Notes: a model not told the origin generated them from the letters alone. Positions 44,249 through 57,620 are shown, numbered from the stretch's first letter. The stretch is DNA of 64,000 bases from Tetragonia tetragonoides (GCA_038025085.1 CM076152.1:31561501-31625500), one strand, 5' to 3'. Numbers and translations: made by a program.

Positions 44249-45290
44249 CTTCAGTGACCTTGACGAGACTCGAATTTGGGATCTATGTACTAGATCTCAA
44301 AGGTCTCAAAGGTATGGTTGTGTTTGGTGGATAATAGGAGGTGGCTTCACCTTGTAAGGTCTTATTAGCCCACATTGTTGATTTGTCGTTCACTTAAAAC
44401 CTCGTAGTCTTGGCTAATAGTGGCCGACCTTCTTGATCTTTGAACGACGATATGAAAACAAGAAACAACACAACACGATAATTTCAGTAGTATCCTTCTA
44501 TGCCCAACAATGTTTTTTATTGAATTTATCTGAACGGGTGAATTCTTATCTAGGGTTCGTTCGTTTCAAATGGTAACTTGGAGAAATTGAGAAAAATTGC
44601 AAAACAGCAAAACTAGTGAAAATTGGAAAGTTTAACTGAACACTGAGAGAAACTGGTAAAAAATGGAAAATATTGGGTCAAACTGGTAAAAACTTGGAGA
44701 AATTGGAAAATTTTGTATTCTGGAGTGTTTTCTTGATAATAATAATAATAATAATATTATAATAATAATAATAATATAATAATAATAATAATGATAAAAA
44801 TAAAATAAAAAAAATAAATAATAATAATAATAATAATAATGCACGGAGGAGTTAATGGAGAGAGAAATGAAGAAGAATGGGAGAATTTTTATTGGGGATA
44901 CTACTGGAAAACGTATTCATGTTAAGTAGGGGTATGTATGAGTGCGAACTGTATAAATATATGTAATTATTAATTCAAATCCAGTTTTTTTCTCTAATAG
45001 AAATATTTATTTGGGTTTAATATTAGAATTATTTACATTAATGTAGATATCATATTCTCATTGTTTTTATAGGAATCATATTCTCAGTTTTTATTTCCAT
45101 TGATATTTTCTAATGAAAAAAAAAAATGCGCTAAAATAATTTCTCTCAAAAACATTTCTCTCAAAAACATTTCTCTCATGTTCAACTTGAACACACTTCC
45201 ACAGCACACCTGTGAAATCTGTGATGGCTTCATCGTCTTCTTCTCTCTCTCCTACCTGCAATTAAACACTTCCAATCTAAGCACCCATCA
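44249..45290. other. intergenic DNA upstream of PIGT
   Basis: Contains an AT-rich (TAA)n-type tract at about 44736-44840 and an AAATTGG/AAACTGG-rich patch at 44575-44715. Short repeats of TTTCTCTCAAAAACA lie in the probable leader (45141-45175). No gene seen. Confidence 0.5.
44736..44840. repeat. (TAA)n microsatellite, imperfect
   Basis: Long AAT/TAA runs with small interruptions. The Tyr/Ile-rich ORF across it is an artefact. Confidence 0.9.
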
Positions 45291-48200
45291 ATGGACCACT
45301 CAAAATCCATTTTCTCTCTCCTAATTCTATGCATCTTCATTCTCGCCCCGTTGTTAGCAGCTACCAACGAAAATGACAGAGAGAACTTCACTGAAGAGCT
45401 GCTACTAAAACCCTTACCCGATCGGAAAGTTCTAGCGCATTTCAATTTCGAATCGAAAGCTAATATTTCGTACTCTAATGGCGGTTATCATCTTCGTCTC
45501 TTTCCCATGGCAATCTACCAGCCTGTATGTGTTCCATTTCTTATTGTCCCTTCTTTTTATTTGGTTCTAATTTTGGCTCAATTATTAGCTCAAATCTCAT
45601 GTTTTGTTGTTTTTTGGGTTTAAAAGTTGTGGCTGAAAATATTTGCTGTGTGTAAAATGCTAAAAATGTCAAGCTGGTAAATGCCACTTTTTTTTTTGAA
45701 CAGTAAATGTAGTGTAACTTTGTAGGTAGAAGATTGCCAATTATAGCTAGATAATTGCATTTGTGAGCAGTTCAAATTTCATTCTAATTATTGTTTGTTT
45801 TTGTTGATTTTTTTTTTCTTGTGTGGTTTTAGAGTAGTACAGCTTCAGCTCTGATGTTAAAGTGTGAAATTTGGTGGTTAAAAATGCTGAATTATTCTAA
45901 TTATGCTAGGTTTAAAATGCTGAATTTATCAGCCTGGTTAAAGCTAACTATTGTTAGGTAGAAGATTGCCAATTACTGTTGCTAGATAATTGCATTTTGT
46001 TGTTAGGTAGAAGATTGCCAGTTATTGCTAGATAATTGAATTTGTGAGCAGTTGAAGTTGCAACTTTTTTTTTTTTTTTTTTCTTTGTATTGATTTTTTT
46101 TGCTTTAGTATTGGAGATTCGGCTCCTGAAGTTCAAAGTGAAATTTACTGGTTGAAATATTGGCAACAATTAAGATTCTGAATTTGTCAAGCTGGTTTAA
46201 TGTAACTATTGTTTGGTAGAAGATTGCTAATTATTGCTAGATACTTCTGTAGTGTTGTTAGGATATTTATTTACACCACTTACTTGGTTTATCGTATTGG
46301 GGATGAGTTTACTTTGCCGGTTTAGGATGAATGATTATGGTTTTCTGATTTCTGAATTTAAATGTTACTTGACATTTTCTCTTCTCTGTTGACATTAATG
46401 GTAACTCATTGAAGCCCATTGAAGCATATTTTTCTTGAATTAAAGTGGTCCTTTATGTTGGCAAAGAGTCTAAAGACCCTTCTCTTTGTAACTTGGGGAA
46501 TGTTGGAGGGATGAGATCCTTATTGACTTGTGAGGGGTGGGGGGCGGCCAAAAACCTCAATACAAATTAAAACATTTTACAGCAATTCCACACAATATCT
46601 AAGAACTAGCCAAAGTAGCCAGGATAATGCTACTAACAAGCAACCAGTAACAATGGTCTTGACTTGCACAAGGCTAACGAAGAATCATCAGGCAAGGAAT
46701 TGGAGAATACCGTTAGTTGATTGGATTCTTGAATTACAACACCAACATTATCCCTGTGCCTCCTGAGGCTACCGCCCAGGTGGGGTATGGAGATGTCAGT
46801 TGTACACAGCCTTGTAAAAGATACAGAGACTTTCTGACAGACCCTTATGCGAAGTGGGATGACCTTCTGCAACTTCACAATGATAAGAAGCACAGATAAC
46901 TTAACAAGCCATTTCGACTTGGTCCACTGAAATCCAAAGCCAAACATGGTATCTTTTGCCTCCATTGGAAATTAGGAGAAAGAGAAATCAGATATAGAAG
47001 GAGGATTACATTTACTTCTGTGCCCAGCATTAGAGTATTATACGAGTTTAAATAGCAACATTCTCACTCTAGCCACAGTTTCCTTAAGCTCATAATTGGA
47101 ATAACAGAAATAATATATTTATTGAGCGTCTCCCTAAATTTCCAGGGTTCTAACTGTTTTGTCAGCAGCGATTCTTCTAGATCCTGCTATTCCTCAATCT
47201 CCAGTCTCCAGCCTCCAGCCTCAGTACAGAATCTCCTGGTGCACGATGTACTGGATGCTTTGGTGTCCCTGCAAGATATGCTTTTCTGGAATATGCTTCT
47301 CAGGAGCCCTTTGCATCTCATTAGCATGGACTTTACTTGCATAAAGAAAAAGCATGACTTTTATCAGCACAAGTAGATGGGGTACTTGAAGTTAATAATA
47401 TTGTATAAAATCTGGGGGGAGCTAAGCAGCAGAAAAGGCACTTCGCAAATTTGCACTAATATTGGAGTATGTTGATGATGCTGAGCATCTTAAGTATTTG
47501 TGACAGCAATCTATCTGTAAGATATATGATAGTTTTATGTTGTTTGATTGGTCGCGACTGAATACTATGGTGTCCTACCATAGTTGTTTAATTCTTATCA
47601 CCTTCTGAGATCTTTCCTTTCTTTTTAGTGTTGCCATTTTCTATGCCCCCTTGAGATAGTTATCTTTATTGAATCTACATTGTCAGTCACAATTAGAACT
47701 GTCGAAATCTGACCTGCCCCGTTTTTCTGGGTGCTGGCACAATGATTTTGACCTGAACCCCAGAAAGATAAACAAAAAAATGGATTGGACCCAAAACCGA
47801 CCCGACCTGAAACCCTTGGGGTTGATCTGTTTGATAGGTCTAGACGCACGATGGATGCACTTGAACAGGTCAAGGTGAGGTATCTTTATGAAGCTCATCC
47901 AGTTGTGTTGTGTGTCATGTGATTTACTAGTGTAAATAAGGTCTAATGCTAATCAACATCAACATCAACATTACCCCAGTGGCTCCAAAGAGGCTCCCAC
48001 CTAGGCAGGGTAGGGAGGGGTTGGTTGTACGTAGCCTTACCCCTGTGAGAGTCTCATAGAGAGGTTGTTTCAGTTTGACCCGAGATCCGAAGTGCGACGA
48101 CCATCGGCAACTTCACAATAAATAAGAAGTGCCGATAGTTTTATGAGCCATTTTGCTTTAGTCCATTATATTCCGAAGCCAAAAAGTAGTGAAGCTTTTG

Positions 48201-51200
48201 GCTCCACTGGAAATGGTGGACACAAATAAAGTCTGATTCTAATAACTACTGGATATTGTACTCTAAAATTTACGAAAACAACATGGGAAGGTATTAGAAG
48301 ATGATTTACTATAAACATTAGCTTCAGTTCTTCCAAACTGCATGCTCGTAGTATGTGCCCCCCCCCCCCCCAGCGCGCGCCCCCTGGAGAGGTGGATTTG
48401 GTATATGTTTACTTCCCTTCTAACTAAGAAAGTCCAGGAGTTTGCTTTTATCTCTATCGTCATAGTCTTTGCACCTGATTCAATCTTTTATATCTAGCCT
48501 GGGTAATCATCTTTTGACTGTGGGAATATATGCCTGAGCAGGTCCATAAATTTCATATCAGAGAAATGGAGCTTTCGTTCACTCAAGGTCGATGGAATTA
48601 TGAGCGTTGGGGTGGATTTGATCCTATTTCAAGTGCTAATGCAAAGCCTCCTGGAGTTGAATTGTGGGCTGTTTTTGATGCTCCACAACCTCAAGTTGAT
48701 GCTTTATGGAAAAATTTAACTCACACTCTTTCGGGTCTATTTTGTGCCTCTATCAACTACCTAGAGTCCTCAACTTCTTATTCTGCTCCTGACTGGGGAT
48801 TTCGGGCATCTTCAGGCAGCTTAAGGTATGGTACGTTGCCCCGTGAAGCTGTTTGCACAGAGAACCTAACTCCCTGGCTAAAGTTACTACCTTGTCGAGA
48901 TAAGGCCGGTTTGTCTGAGTTGATGGACAGACCATCTATATATCGTGGATTTTACCATTCTCAAAGGTTGCACTTGGTGTCAAGTGGCTTCCGTTCAGAA
49001 GGTATTGATACAGAAATTCAACTTCAACAAACACTCACTGTTGTTCTTCAGCCAGTGGCTCAAAGAGGGACTAAGAGTTTTATTACTGAATCGGCCATAC
49101 AGCCAAGTTGGTCAGTAAGCTCAATATTTGGGCGAACAGTCAGCAAAAGATGCATTCTTGCCACATCTAGTAATATGTACCTTCAACTCGACAGAGGTCT
49201 AGTCTCTGAGCTGAAAAGTGTCTGGACAAAAGATACAGGAACCAGCCCTGATGACTTGACTTTTGGAAGTTCTCCCAAGAACCCAGTCTTTGATTTATCC
49301 GCTGTCCCTGATAAAGTGATTAAGGAAGTGCGTAACTTTGAAACTGAGGAGTCATCTGTTCTGTATCTTTTCTTGATTGAGAAACAAACTGAAATTGAGC
49401 CGTTTGATTTGGCACTAACTTGGAAGTCTCCTGTGATTTGGTCATGTTCTCAAGGTCCGTTACTTGCCAGTAGATTCTTGACGGGAAGTGGAAATGAAAG
49501 GGGCTCTATTGCTATCTCTTTGAAATCAGCTGACCAATTTCAGAGTTTGGTGGGTACAGACATATCCAATGACAGGTGCACATTGCACATCAACATTTTC
49601 CAAGCTGTGCCTTGGTATGTTAAGGTGTATTATCATACGTTGCAAATATTCATCAATGAAGAAATCCAATCAGCCACTAATATCACCAAGAAGATGCGTG
49701 TTTCGCCTTCTGAAGACAAAGTCTCACCTGGGATGCTGGAGCTTGCCTTGAAATTTCCATGCAGCATGAAGTCGGCCTCCCTTTCTATGGACTTCGATAA
49801 GGTAAGTATGATGGTATGTTTACTTTGTCATTGAGTATGGAGACAAAGGATTTTAGTAATTGGCTCATTATCAGTTTTGAAGAGAATGGAAGTGAACATA
49901 TAGACAAATTGATTGATGCTGGTGACAAATTATCTCAAGGGGTGGGTTTAGCTGTATATGTGCATCTTCCTATATAAACTCCAAACTTGGTGGATTTGGC
50001 CCTAAGTTGTTTCTACAAGATATGAGACATGACGAGTAGAGATACTGTGAGAAGAAGCCTTTATTTATTTACTAGGTACGAGAACTGGTCATTCCCCAGG
50101 TTCATTGTTAGATACTTATTTTGCTTATAGACAAGATCGTTATGTGATATCCCAGAGGTCCGAGATTCATTGTTAGATACTTTATTTTCCTAAAGTTGGT
50201 AAGACCTCCGAGAAATATTCCAGAGGTCCCAGATTCGAGTCCCATCAGGGCTACTGGAGGTTTTCCTGGTCGTTAATTTCAGGGCCCATGGGATTAGTCA
50301 AGCAAAGCTTGGACACCCATGTTGTCTAAAAAACAAAAAAAAGTAACATTATTTGTATGATAGATTCTAACATGCCTACCTATTTAAAATCAATTCATAT
50401 TCTAATTTTCCTTTCTTTCCTAGCTATACACAAACTCTATTTTTTTGAAAAAAATGATTGCAGATTAATTGACATGTTCAGGTAAATTTATTTGGGTACC
50501 TTGAGATGGACCAGCTCTTGGTCATTAGATTTAGATCAATTCCTTAGAGATGTTAAAGGAGTTGCATGAGAGAGGAGGTGTTTCTGAGGTTTTCTGTATG
50601 TCTTACCATTCAGTAGAAGATAACAAAAAAGTGATTACAATCATAGTTTCCCGAGAAAGAGTTTTAGAGTTGCATACTGTGTACATTCTGATTCTATAAC
50701 ATCTTTCCACCTATTCAATGAAAATGAAAAATGTTTCTATGTTCGATTACTTAACGGGTTAAGAGAAAAAACCGTAAGTTCAAGTGTCCTATTCACTTGC
50801 AAGTTTTGTAGCAAACACTTCAAGGCATCAAAGCAACTATTTGCACGAGAAATTTATAATTTTTATTAGGGAAGCCGAATCAGAAAATCCTTGATACTAG
50901 TGGCTGGCGGCTGCTACAAGTCCATAGACACGGTATCTGTATTTGCTGGTATCTGCTCTTATAAATTGTTTAAATTTGAATAAGATTCATGGTTGCCGTC
51001 CTATGCTGTTTTCCAGGGGTTTCTGCACATAAATGAATATCCACCAGATGCTAATCAAGGATTTGACATTCCTTCAGCTGTCATCAGCTTTCCTGATTTC
51101 CACTCGAGTCTAGAGTTTGTTGAAGACGCCAACTTGTCACCTATAGTGTCAAGATTTCAGGTAATAGAAACTCTTAGTACTCTTTCCTCTAATGAGATGC

Positions 51201-54200
51201 CCGCACCTGTAGAATAATTGCAACTACCTCATCAGAAGATGGGTTTGATAAAGCTCAAAAAGTAATTCGTTTATTTTTCTTTTCGGTTTGAAGAGGGGGC
51301 ATTGTGGATCATAAAAAATGGATTCTGGTTTAGCATTTTTATGGATTCCATTTGCGTGCAGGAGAAAAGTCCTGCTGTGGCTTACACTGAAGTGCTGCTT
51401 GTTCCATTAACTACCCCAGACTTCAGCATGCCTTACAATGTGATAACTATAACATGTACAGTATTTGCTTTATATTTTGGGTCTGTGCTCAATGTACTGA
51501 GGCATCGTGCGGGTGAGGAAGAAAGGCTCTTGAAAGATGGAGGTAAATATCTACTTATTTGGCTAAGTACATGCTAGTCCCTCAATAAATTCTCTTTTAT
51601 GACCACAAAACTCCTATCCATCTTATTTTTCGTGCTTTTGTTAGTTGGCTACCACAGAGGGATAGGGGAAAAGAGGAATGGGCCTACCGAGAAGTAAACT
51701 CTTAGATTTGTTTCTATCTTAAGTCTTGCATCTTCCATGATAGTAGCTACTGATTTGACGTACACATTTCAGAGTTTGGATGTTGAGGCTTTATAATTCT
51801 TTCATCATTTGACAGATGAGCATGCACACAATTAGAACCAAACTTGCTTGGATATCGGAGAGTATAGTTGGCTGAAGGATAAGTAGTAAAGTATCTTGGA
51901 AAGTTGTTCATACCCAAGAGAGAACAACAATTGGTTTGCATCCATAAATTATGTCCAGAGTTATTGGTGGACAGGAATATATTTGAAATGAGAAAAACAC
52001 TAAGGGAATGCTTGGATTGAGAGTAATTATGAGGGGGGTAATGGAGCAAGTTAAAGGTTAAAATGGGAAGGTGGGGTTGGGGGTGGTGGTGGGTGGTGCA
52101 ACTTGTTGAGTGAGAGAAAATGAAGGGAGAAAGGGGGGAATTGCTACCATAGGCGGAGGTAGGGTAACTATTACGGTATTACCCCAAATGGGGGTAACAA
52201 TTACCCTCCTTTCTCTCTGCTATACCCAAAATCGAACACCTACCACATCCTCCAGCTCCCATTTTAGCTTTTAGTCCAATCCATTATCCCCTTAATTCAT
52301 TACTCCCAATCCAAGCATGTCCTAAGCTTGCTATCTTCTTGTAGCGCCTTGGAAGCTATATAATCAAAATGCGATGATGCGGGGTTTCTTTTTCCCTTTA
52401 ATGTTTTTCTGAAGTGGTGATGTAGGTTTTTCACCTTGTGTTGATTATGCAAATAATATCAAACTGATTGACAATAGTACACATCATATATGAATGAGTT
52501 TGATACATCTTAGACTAGTTTTGGCAAGTTGATTAGAGTTCTTGTTTGCAGGTTGCTTTACTTAGAATTTAGGAGTTCTGTTAATCTTCATGAATATGTT
52601 CTCTTGGGAGAAAAGTGTAAGTTATAATAGAAACAAGAAAGAGAGAGTAAGGAGGCATGGGCATACCCAAGTGAATTTAGCAGTCAGTTGAGAGCTTATT
52701 CGAATCTGTCAGACCAAGCTCTTCCTCCCTTTACCAAACATACAATAGAAGTGGAACCTAAGATCCGATGCAAGCAGCAAATCCTCAGCTAATTCACCAG
52801 TTTCCAGCCTGCCACAAATTATTAATATAAGCACTGCAGTCAGCTTCTTTATACTTGGAAATTGCCCAAGTCTTCTATTTGCAAAGGATAAACATTTTGA
52901 CTACTTCTGTCCCTTTTCGTGGGACAGCGAGACACCTGAAGCAACTTCATCATCCCATCCACAACTGCGGCAATAAGCTGACACTCAGTAAATGGTTTCC
53001 TATCCAGTGGGTGAGAGCAGAAAAGACATTTCTCACTATCAATAAGAAAACATCCCTTCTTTTCTTTATAAGTGATTACATGCATTTTCAGAGATTACTC
53101 CTTCGTATATCTGTTCAGACTTCAGACACGCCAACCATTTACAAAGGAGCACCTTAGAATAGGGAAGCCATCCGTATGGACCATATCACATTATACTATG
53201 GAACAAGAGACACTTCATACTTCATAGTTTAAGGATCAAACTCTTCTTTTGACTTCATAGTTTAAGAATCAAACTTTGAAGGTTCAGCATTCCAAATGCA
53301 AATAATCTCTCAGCCCATCCTTAAGGCGAAAGGAGCGTTTTAGTCCGAGCATATGATAGTGTCGTTGACTTCAACCCTTCCTAGAAGGTGGGGAGTTCAA
53401 TGTACAGTGATGCTACTAGTGGCTATACGCTCCTTTCGCATTTTATGGCATAGTCAAAATTATTTAATTATCAAAAAAAAAAACGATTAATGTTTACATC
53501 TTTCTAGATGTTTTGAGTCTGGACTTATTGGTCCTATTACTCATGCAGATGCACATGCGTCCTTTCATAGTAGACTAGTAGAGTATGCGCCTTTCTTCAT
53601 GTCTGATTCTCTTCCACCATAATCCTCGATGCTATTGCTCTTCCAGGTCCCGCAACCATGTGCTGAAATGGAATTTCGCTATGTACCTCTTTTTCTTTAC
53701 ACTCAGCCTTGCTCTATTCTACACTTCTACTCAATACTCAGCCATAGCCCATATGATGTAATTAACAACTATGATGACTTGTCTTTGCGGTCTTTTTGTT
53801 TCTTCCTTGGGGAGGGAGGGGTGTTGAGGTAGTGCAATTGCGTATGCGCTACTGGTTCCAGCCCCCATATGTAGCTAGATTTCTCTGATACCTTAAGGTC
53901 CTTGATGACTTCCAGAACTTCGAATTCCTCCTTACATGACATGAGAGTGTGAGGAACTGCCTCTGCCATCCAAATAAGAAAATTGATTAATTTTTTTTTT
54001 AATCTGAAGCCTGTTTTTAGGTGAATCACTTCTTCCCCTGCAATATTGTTTAAAAAAAATAGCTGTGAAATAAATATACGGAGTACTTTTAGAAGTTCCA
54101 CTTTGTTCCTGACTCCTGAGTAGCTTTTTTAGTGATTGGCCCTCAAAATAAAAAACCTTTTTTAGTGATTGAGTTAATGAAATATTCCACTGGTAGAATT

Positions 54201-54510
54201 CCAGTTACCATGACCTATTTTAGATGCAACACTTATGTGCATTTCTCGCTGTCCTGTTGTTTGTGGGAAGCAATGCTCAAAATCTATCATCCAATTAGCA
54301 TTTCTTATCATGTTATTAACATGTTACTTTATTTTCGGAATTCTGTTTACAGACAGGAACGTCGGTAAGCTCCGTCGTCTGTTACAAAGGTTGTTTGCTA
54401 GATTAAAAGGAAGACCGGTGGAAGAGCGTCAACTACTCTCATCCAAGCTAGTGCTGAAGGTTGTATTTGTGGCTTTGATTGGTGTAGCTTGGCATTATTA
54501 CTTCAGATAA
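45291..54510 (+). CDS. PIGT: GPI transamidase subunit PIG-T (Gpi16 homologue), five exons
   Basis: Exons 45291-45524, 48542-49801, 51017-51160, 51362-51542 and 54353-54510 join into 658 codons with GT/AG borders and no breaks. PIG-T is a luminal/membrane subunit of the ER complex that attaches GPI anchors to proteins. The N-terminus is a signal peptide ([20 protein letters not shown]). Family blocks are [26 protein letters not shown] and W-G-G-F-D-P. A membrane segment lies at about residues 570-592 ([19 protein letters not shown]) and a second hydrophobic stretch at the C-terminus ([15 protein letters not shown]). The length is close to plant PIG-T (about 640). Introns 1 and 4 are large (about 3.0 and 2.8 kb) and hold SINEs, a MITE and duplications. 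The start is the first ATG after a CT-rich leader. Confidence 0.95.
45715..46250. repeat. tandem duplication in PIGT intron 1
   Basis: The word TAGGTAGAAGATTGCCAATT recurs with variation at about 45723, 45955, 46004 and 46212, each followed by a TTGCTAGATAATTGCATTT-like string. The longest unit is about 250-290 bp and diverged. Confidence 0.75.
46742..46890 (+). mobile_element. diverged Au-like SINE in PIGT intron 1
   Basis: Shares AACATTA-CCC-GTGCCTC, GGCTACCGCCCAGG, TTGTACACAGCCTTG and CAACTTCACAATGATAAGAAG with the SINEs at 14453 and 47957. Confidence 0.6.
47957..48189 (+). mobile_element. Au-like SINE in PIGT intron 1
   Basis: Nearly the same sequence as 14453-14699: CATTACCCCAGTG, GTACGTAGCCTTACCCCTG, AGAGAGGTTGTTTCAG, CGGCAACTTCACAATAAATA. 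The target duplication is not resolved. Confidence 0.8.
50186..50343 (+). mobile_element. tRNA-derived SINE in PIGT intron 2
   Basis: A-box-like AGTTGGTAAGA and B-box-like AGATTCGAGTCC are 30-40 bp apart. A unique body follows, then an A-rich tail (CTAAAAAACAAAAAAAAG). A partial copy of the region just before it (50100-50150) suggests local rearrangement. Confidence 0.6.
52004..52322. mobile_element. Tourist-like MITE in PIGT intron 4
   Basis: 319 bp flanked by TAA (52001-52003, 52323-52325). The ends are GGGAATGCTTGGATTGAGAG and, inverted, GGACATGCTTGGATTGGGAG. A GGGNNTGCTTGG-type end with a TAA/TTA target is typical of PIF/Harbinger MITEs. Confidence 0.85.
53326..53482. repeat. inverted repeat with A-tail in PIGT intron 4
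   Basis: A perfect 13-bp inverted repeat, GCGAAAGGAGCGT / ACGCTCCTTTCGC (53326-53338, 53427-53439), encloses an 88-bp loop with an inner hairpin. An A-run follows at 53470-53482. It could be a SINE or a small foldback element. Confidence 0.4.
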
Positions 54511-56535
54511 CTTAGGGAGCCATTCAACAAGGTATCTCTAGCTTCACTCATCCCTCCACCTTTTTTCCCTGTTTTTATTTTTTTTAAAATTTTTTTGGGA
54601 ATTTATATCAGTTTAGGGTAACTTTTGAAGCACAGTTTAAAGGTTTTACTATCTATGAAGAAAAATTTGTGAAATCAACTACAGGAGAAACTTATATACG
54701 ACACTTGTGTTAAGAGGATATTATAAGGAAACATCATACATTGCACATTGTGATCTCCAAATATCATATGAATACTATTTGTCAGGATATAATCATCTAG
54801 AGATTAAAGATTATTTTATGTAATTTTATATCTTGTATTACCATATGTGCTTAAACAACAACAACAACAACAACCGCCCAGTAGGTATCCCGCCGAGGAC
54901 GGGGTCTGGGGAGGTCCAAATGTACGCAGCCTTATCCTGACTGTCCAAATTTCATAAGTGCTTGTACCTCTATATATATTCTCCATAATTTCATTAAAAG
55001 AGAAATTTCATAAATATACAAAATGCATGTTTCTAAACTGAACCCCACTGAAATCTGAAACTGAGCACAGAACTGAAAACCACTAAACTGACACAAGACC
55101 ACTCTTGAATTGCACTGAACTCAACTGATTGGGTAAGCTCTAAAGAACACACCCTTGGTTACGATCATCTATGGCCGATGCACCGTTCTATTTCATCATC
55201 ACCTACCCATCGACCACCCCCAACACTGTACTACAACCACCATCATTAACTACTATACTGGTACAAATAGCTTTTTATATTTTCAAAATTCTATCAAACA
55301 CAACCGTGGACAACCGTTGTTTCATTGCATAGTCAATCTCAAGCTTCAAGAGCTCATTATTCTCATTTCTTTTTTTTTGAAGGAAAACAATGATGAAAAC
55401 TACCTTATAAAACTAACCTTTTTGCAATAATCGCCTTATAATTTATTTATTTTTCAAATAGCTATCTTCGAAAGTGAGCGGATGTGATGATTTAAAAGTT
55501 AAAACTTCGTAAAACATATTTATCTTTTTTTTTTTTATAGTTAAGAAGAAAAAAAAGTTTTATCAGGTAGTTTCCGGCAATTTTTTTTAATCATGAATCG
55601 GTTCTTTCTCTATTTTTGTCTTACCATTTCTTCTTCTGTACTTTCTCTACCCCACCCCTCTTTTGAAGGAACACACTACTTCCGAGTCAGTTTATTCAAT
55701 TCATAGAACTAAATCCACCATCCAAACATCAAGTTGTCTACCCTTGTTGGCAAAATCCCGGTCATGGTAGCCAAACACACACAGCTAAGGATATAAACTC
55801 AAGAATGTATGGAATCTCTCATAATCTCACATTACCCATCAATCAAACCTCAACCATCTTTCCACGGTTGAGTAGCGCTCAAAATAACATTTCTAATGTA
55901 CCTTCCGTGTCAAAATCCGATATGGATCTAAAAGTTATGGTCAATGAAGTTAAAGGGACAAAATGTCACCGAATGAATACACCTCTACATTGCTTTAATT
56001 AGAAAATTTGGGTATAAAGACATAAAAACTATTTACATTCGAAAACCCACCATTTTTTTCCAATGGTAAAAAAACATCCCTTCTAATCGAAAAATAAATA
56101 TATTAAAAGCGACATTCTACTATTTTTTTAGAAACAACAGAAAATCCGTTCTCATTATTGGGTGCCCTTCTATGACATTGACAACCACTCCACTCAAAAT
56201 GGAAATAAGCTGCCATACATGTGACCTCGATTAGTAGACTTATTTATTAACTGGATCATTGTTTTATCTACTAAGAAAGCTAAAAGCATGATCTTCAAAG
56301 AAAAAGAAAAAGAAAAAGAGAAAAAAAAACCTCTACGCATGGGCACGCCGCACGCACATGCACATGCACATAAATATAGCTTGTGTCTTATGTGCATATA
56401 TGAATTTTCAAAACATCAAATCTAGTGGATTTGTTTGAAGCCTATCTAGGAAGTAGGAACTAAGAATCTAAGTGTACTATACAGATCCCAACATATCCTC
56501 CTGAAACAAACCCCCCCAAGTGAGGATCCATGACA
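54511..56535. other. PIGT downstream and intergenic DNA
   Basis: Apart from the SINE fragment at 54855, no gene or clear element is seen. A CTGAAACTGAGC/AACTGAA patch at 55035-55150 resembles the MITE family near 7.2 kb. Confidence 0.5.
54855..54945 (+). mobile_element. short Au-like SINE fragment downstream of PIGT
   Basis: (AAC)n, then GCCCAGTAGGTATCCCGCC, GGGGTCTGGGGAGG and TGTACGCAGCCTTATCC, which are Au-family words. Flanking CATATGTGCTT and CATAAGTGCTT may be the target duplication with one change. Confidence 0.6.
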
Positions 56536-56549
56536 AAATCAGATTTTAA

Positions 56550-57620
56550 ATTTATTATTTAATTATATTGGGAATGTATGTATAACCAAAACACGGATGA
56601 CCAGAATGTGATTGAAATAGAGAGTGGTATATAGAAATGCTCTGCTCCCGGCACCCCGACACCCCACACACAGAAACTATGAAGGAAAAGGAGGGTAAAT
56701 AGATCAAATAGAGCATATTATATATATGGAAAATTTGATAAAAATAATCCCAAGTTTGAACGATCAGACAAAAATAATCCCAAGTTGAAATGTGTACAAA
56801 AATAATCCGAAGTTGTCATTTTTGTCACAAAAATAGACCCAGTTTAACTCGGTTAAGAATAGCGCTAATTATTGGACCTGTTTGCCGTTAATTATCATAG
56901 TATTAATGTTTATTAATTCTTAATAATAAGAATTTTTTTTAAAAATGAATAAAAATTCCACAACTCAGATCAAATTTTCCTCTCTCCTTCTTCTTCCCTT
57001 CTCACGCAGCAGCCCACCACCCACCTCACCCTCAGCCACCAGCCCACCACCACCAAGATCGATCACCCTCTCCCATATCCCTCCTCACCATCTCAGCAAC
57101 CAGCCACAACTCCACCACCACCAGTTCCACCTCCAGCTCCTTCACCACTCTCCACCATCGTCCCCCCCTCCACCACTCCCTCTCCTCTCCCAAACGCCAT
57201 CCACCACAACCACCACTAACCCCACAACACCATGACCCGAATCCACGAGAACATCTCATCACGTCTCAAATGAGGATTTAGTTTAATTAGAGTTAATTAA
57301 GTAACAGATTAGACCGTTTAAGTTAACGGTCCATTTTTATGACAAAAATGACAACTTAGGATTACTTTTGTACACTTTTCAACTTGGGATTATTTTTGTC
57401 TGATCGCTCAAACTTAGGATTATTTTTGTCGAATTTTCCTATATATATCTATTAGTTATATTATTAAATTGAGATATATGACCAAACCTCATATGATCGG
57501 AATATGATCGAAATAGAGAGTGGTACATAGAATTGCTCCGCCACCAAGGCCCGGCACCCAACACACAAACAATGAAGGAAAACGAGGGAAAATAGATCAA
57601 ATAGAGCATATTATAGCCAG
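56550..57620. repeat. direct duplication of about 165-190 bp split by a Mutator-like element
   Basis: 56550-56727 and about 57455-57620 share GAAATAGAGAGTGGTA.ATAGAA, CCCGGCACCC and AGATCAAATAGAGCATATTA in the same order, about 85% alike by eye. Confidence 0.75.
56728..57439. mobile_element. Mutator-like non-autonomous element downstream of the ERF gene
   Basis: A 9-bp direct repeat, TATATATAT, flanks it (56719-56727, 57440-57448); the sequence is simple, so this is weaker than a complex repeat. The TIRs are about 110 bp: GGAAAATTTGATAAAAATAA on the left and GGAAAATTCGACAAAAATAA inverted on the right. Each contains three short internal repeats of AAAAATAATCC.AAGTT. The interior is a CCACC-rich stretch (56975-57230) without a recognisable gene. 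Confidence 0.75.

Noticed and set aside
48530..48541. Separate start for a PIG-T protein at the exon 2 ATG
   Set aside because: This ATG lies before the AG acceptor. Exon 1 supplies the signal peptide and joins in phase.
56945..57235. Proline/serine-rich ORF inside the Mutator-like element
   Set aside because: Low-complexity CCACC repeat, open on both strands, with no domain. Not supported as a gene.
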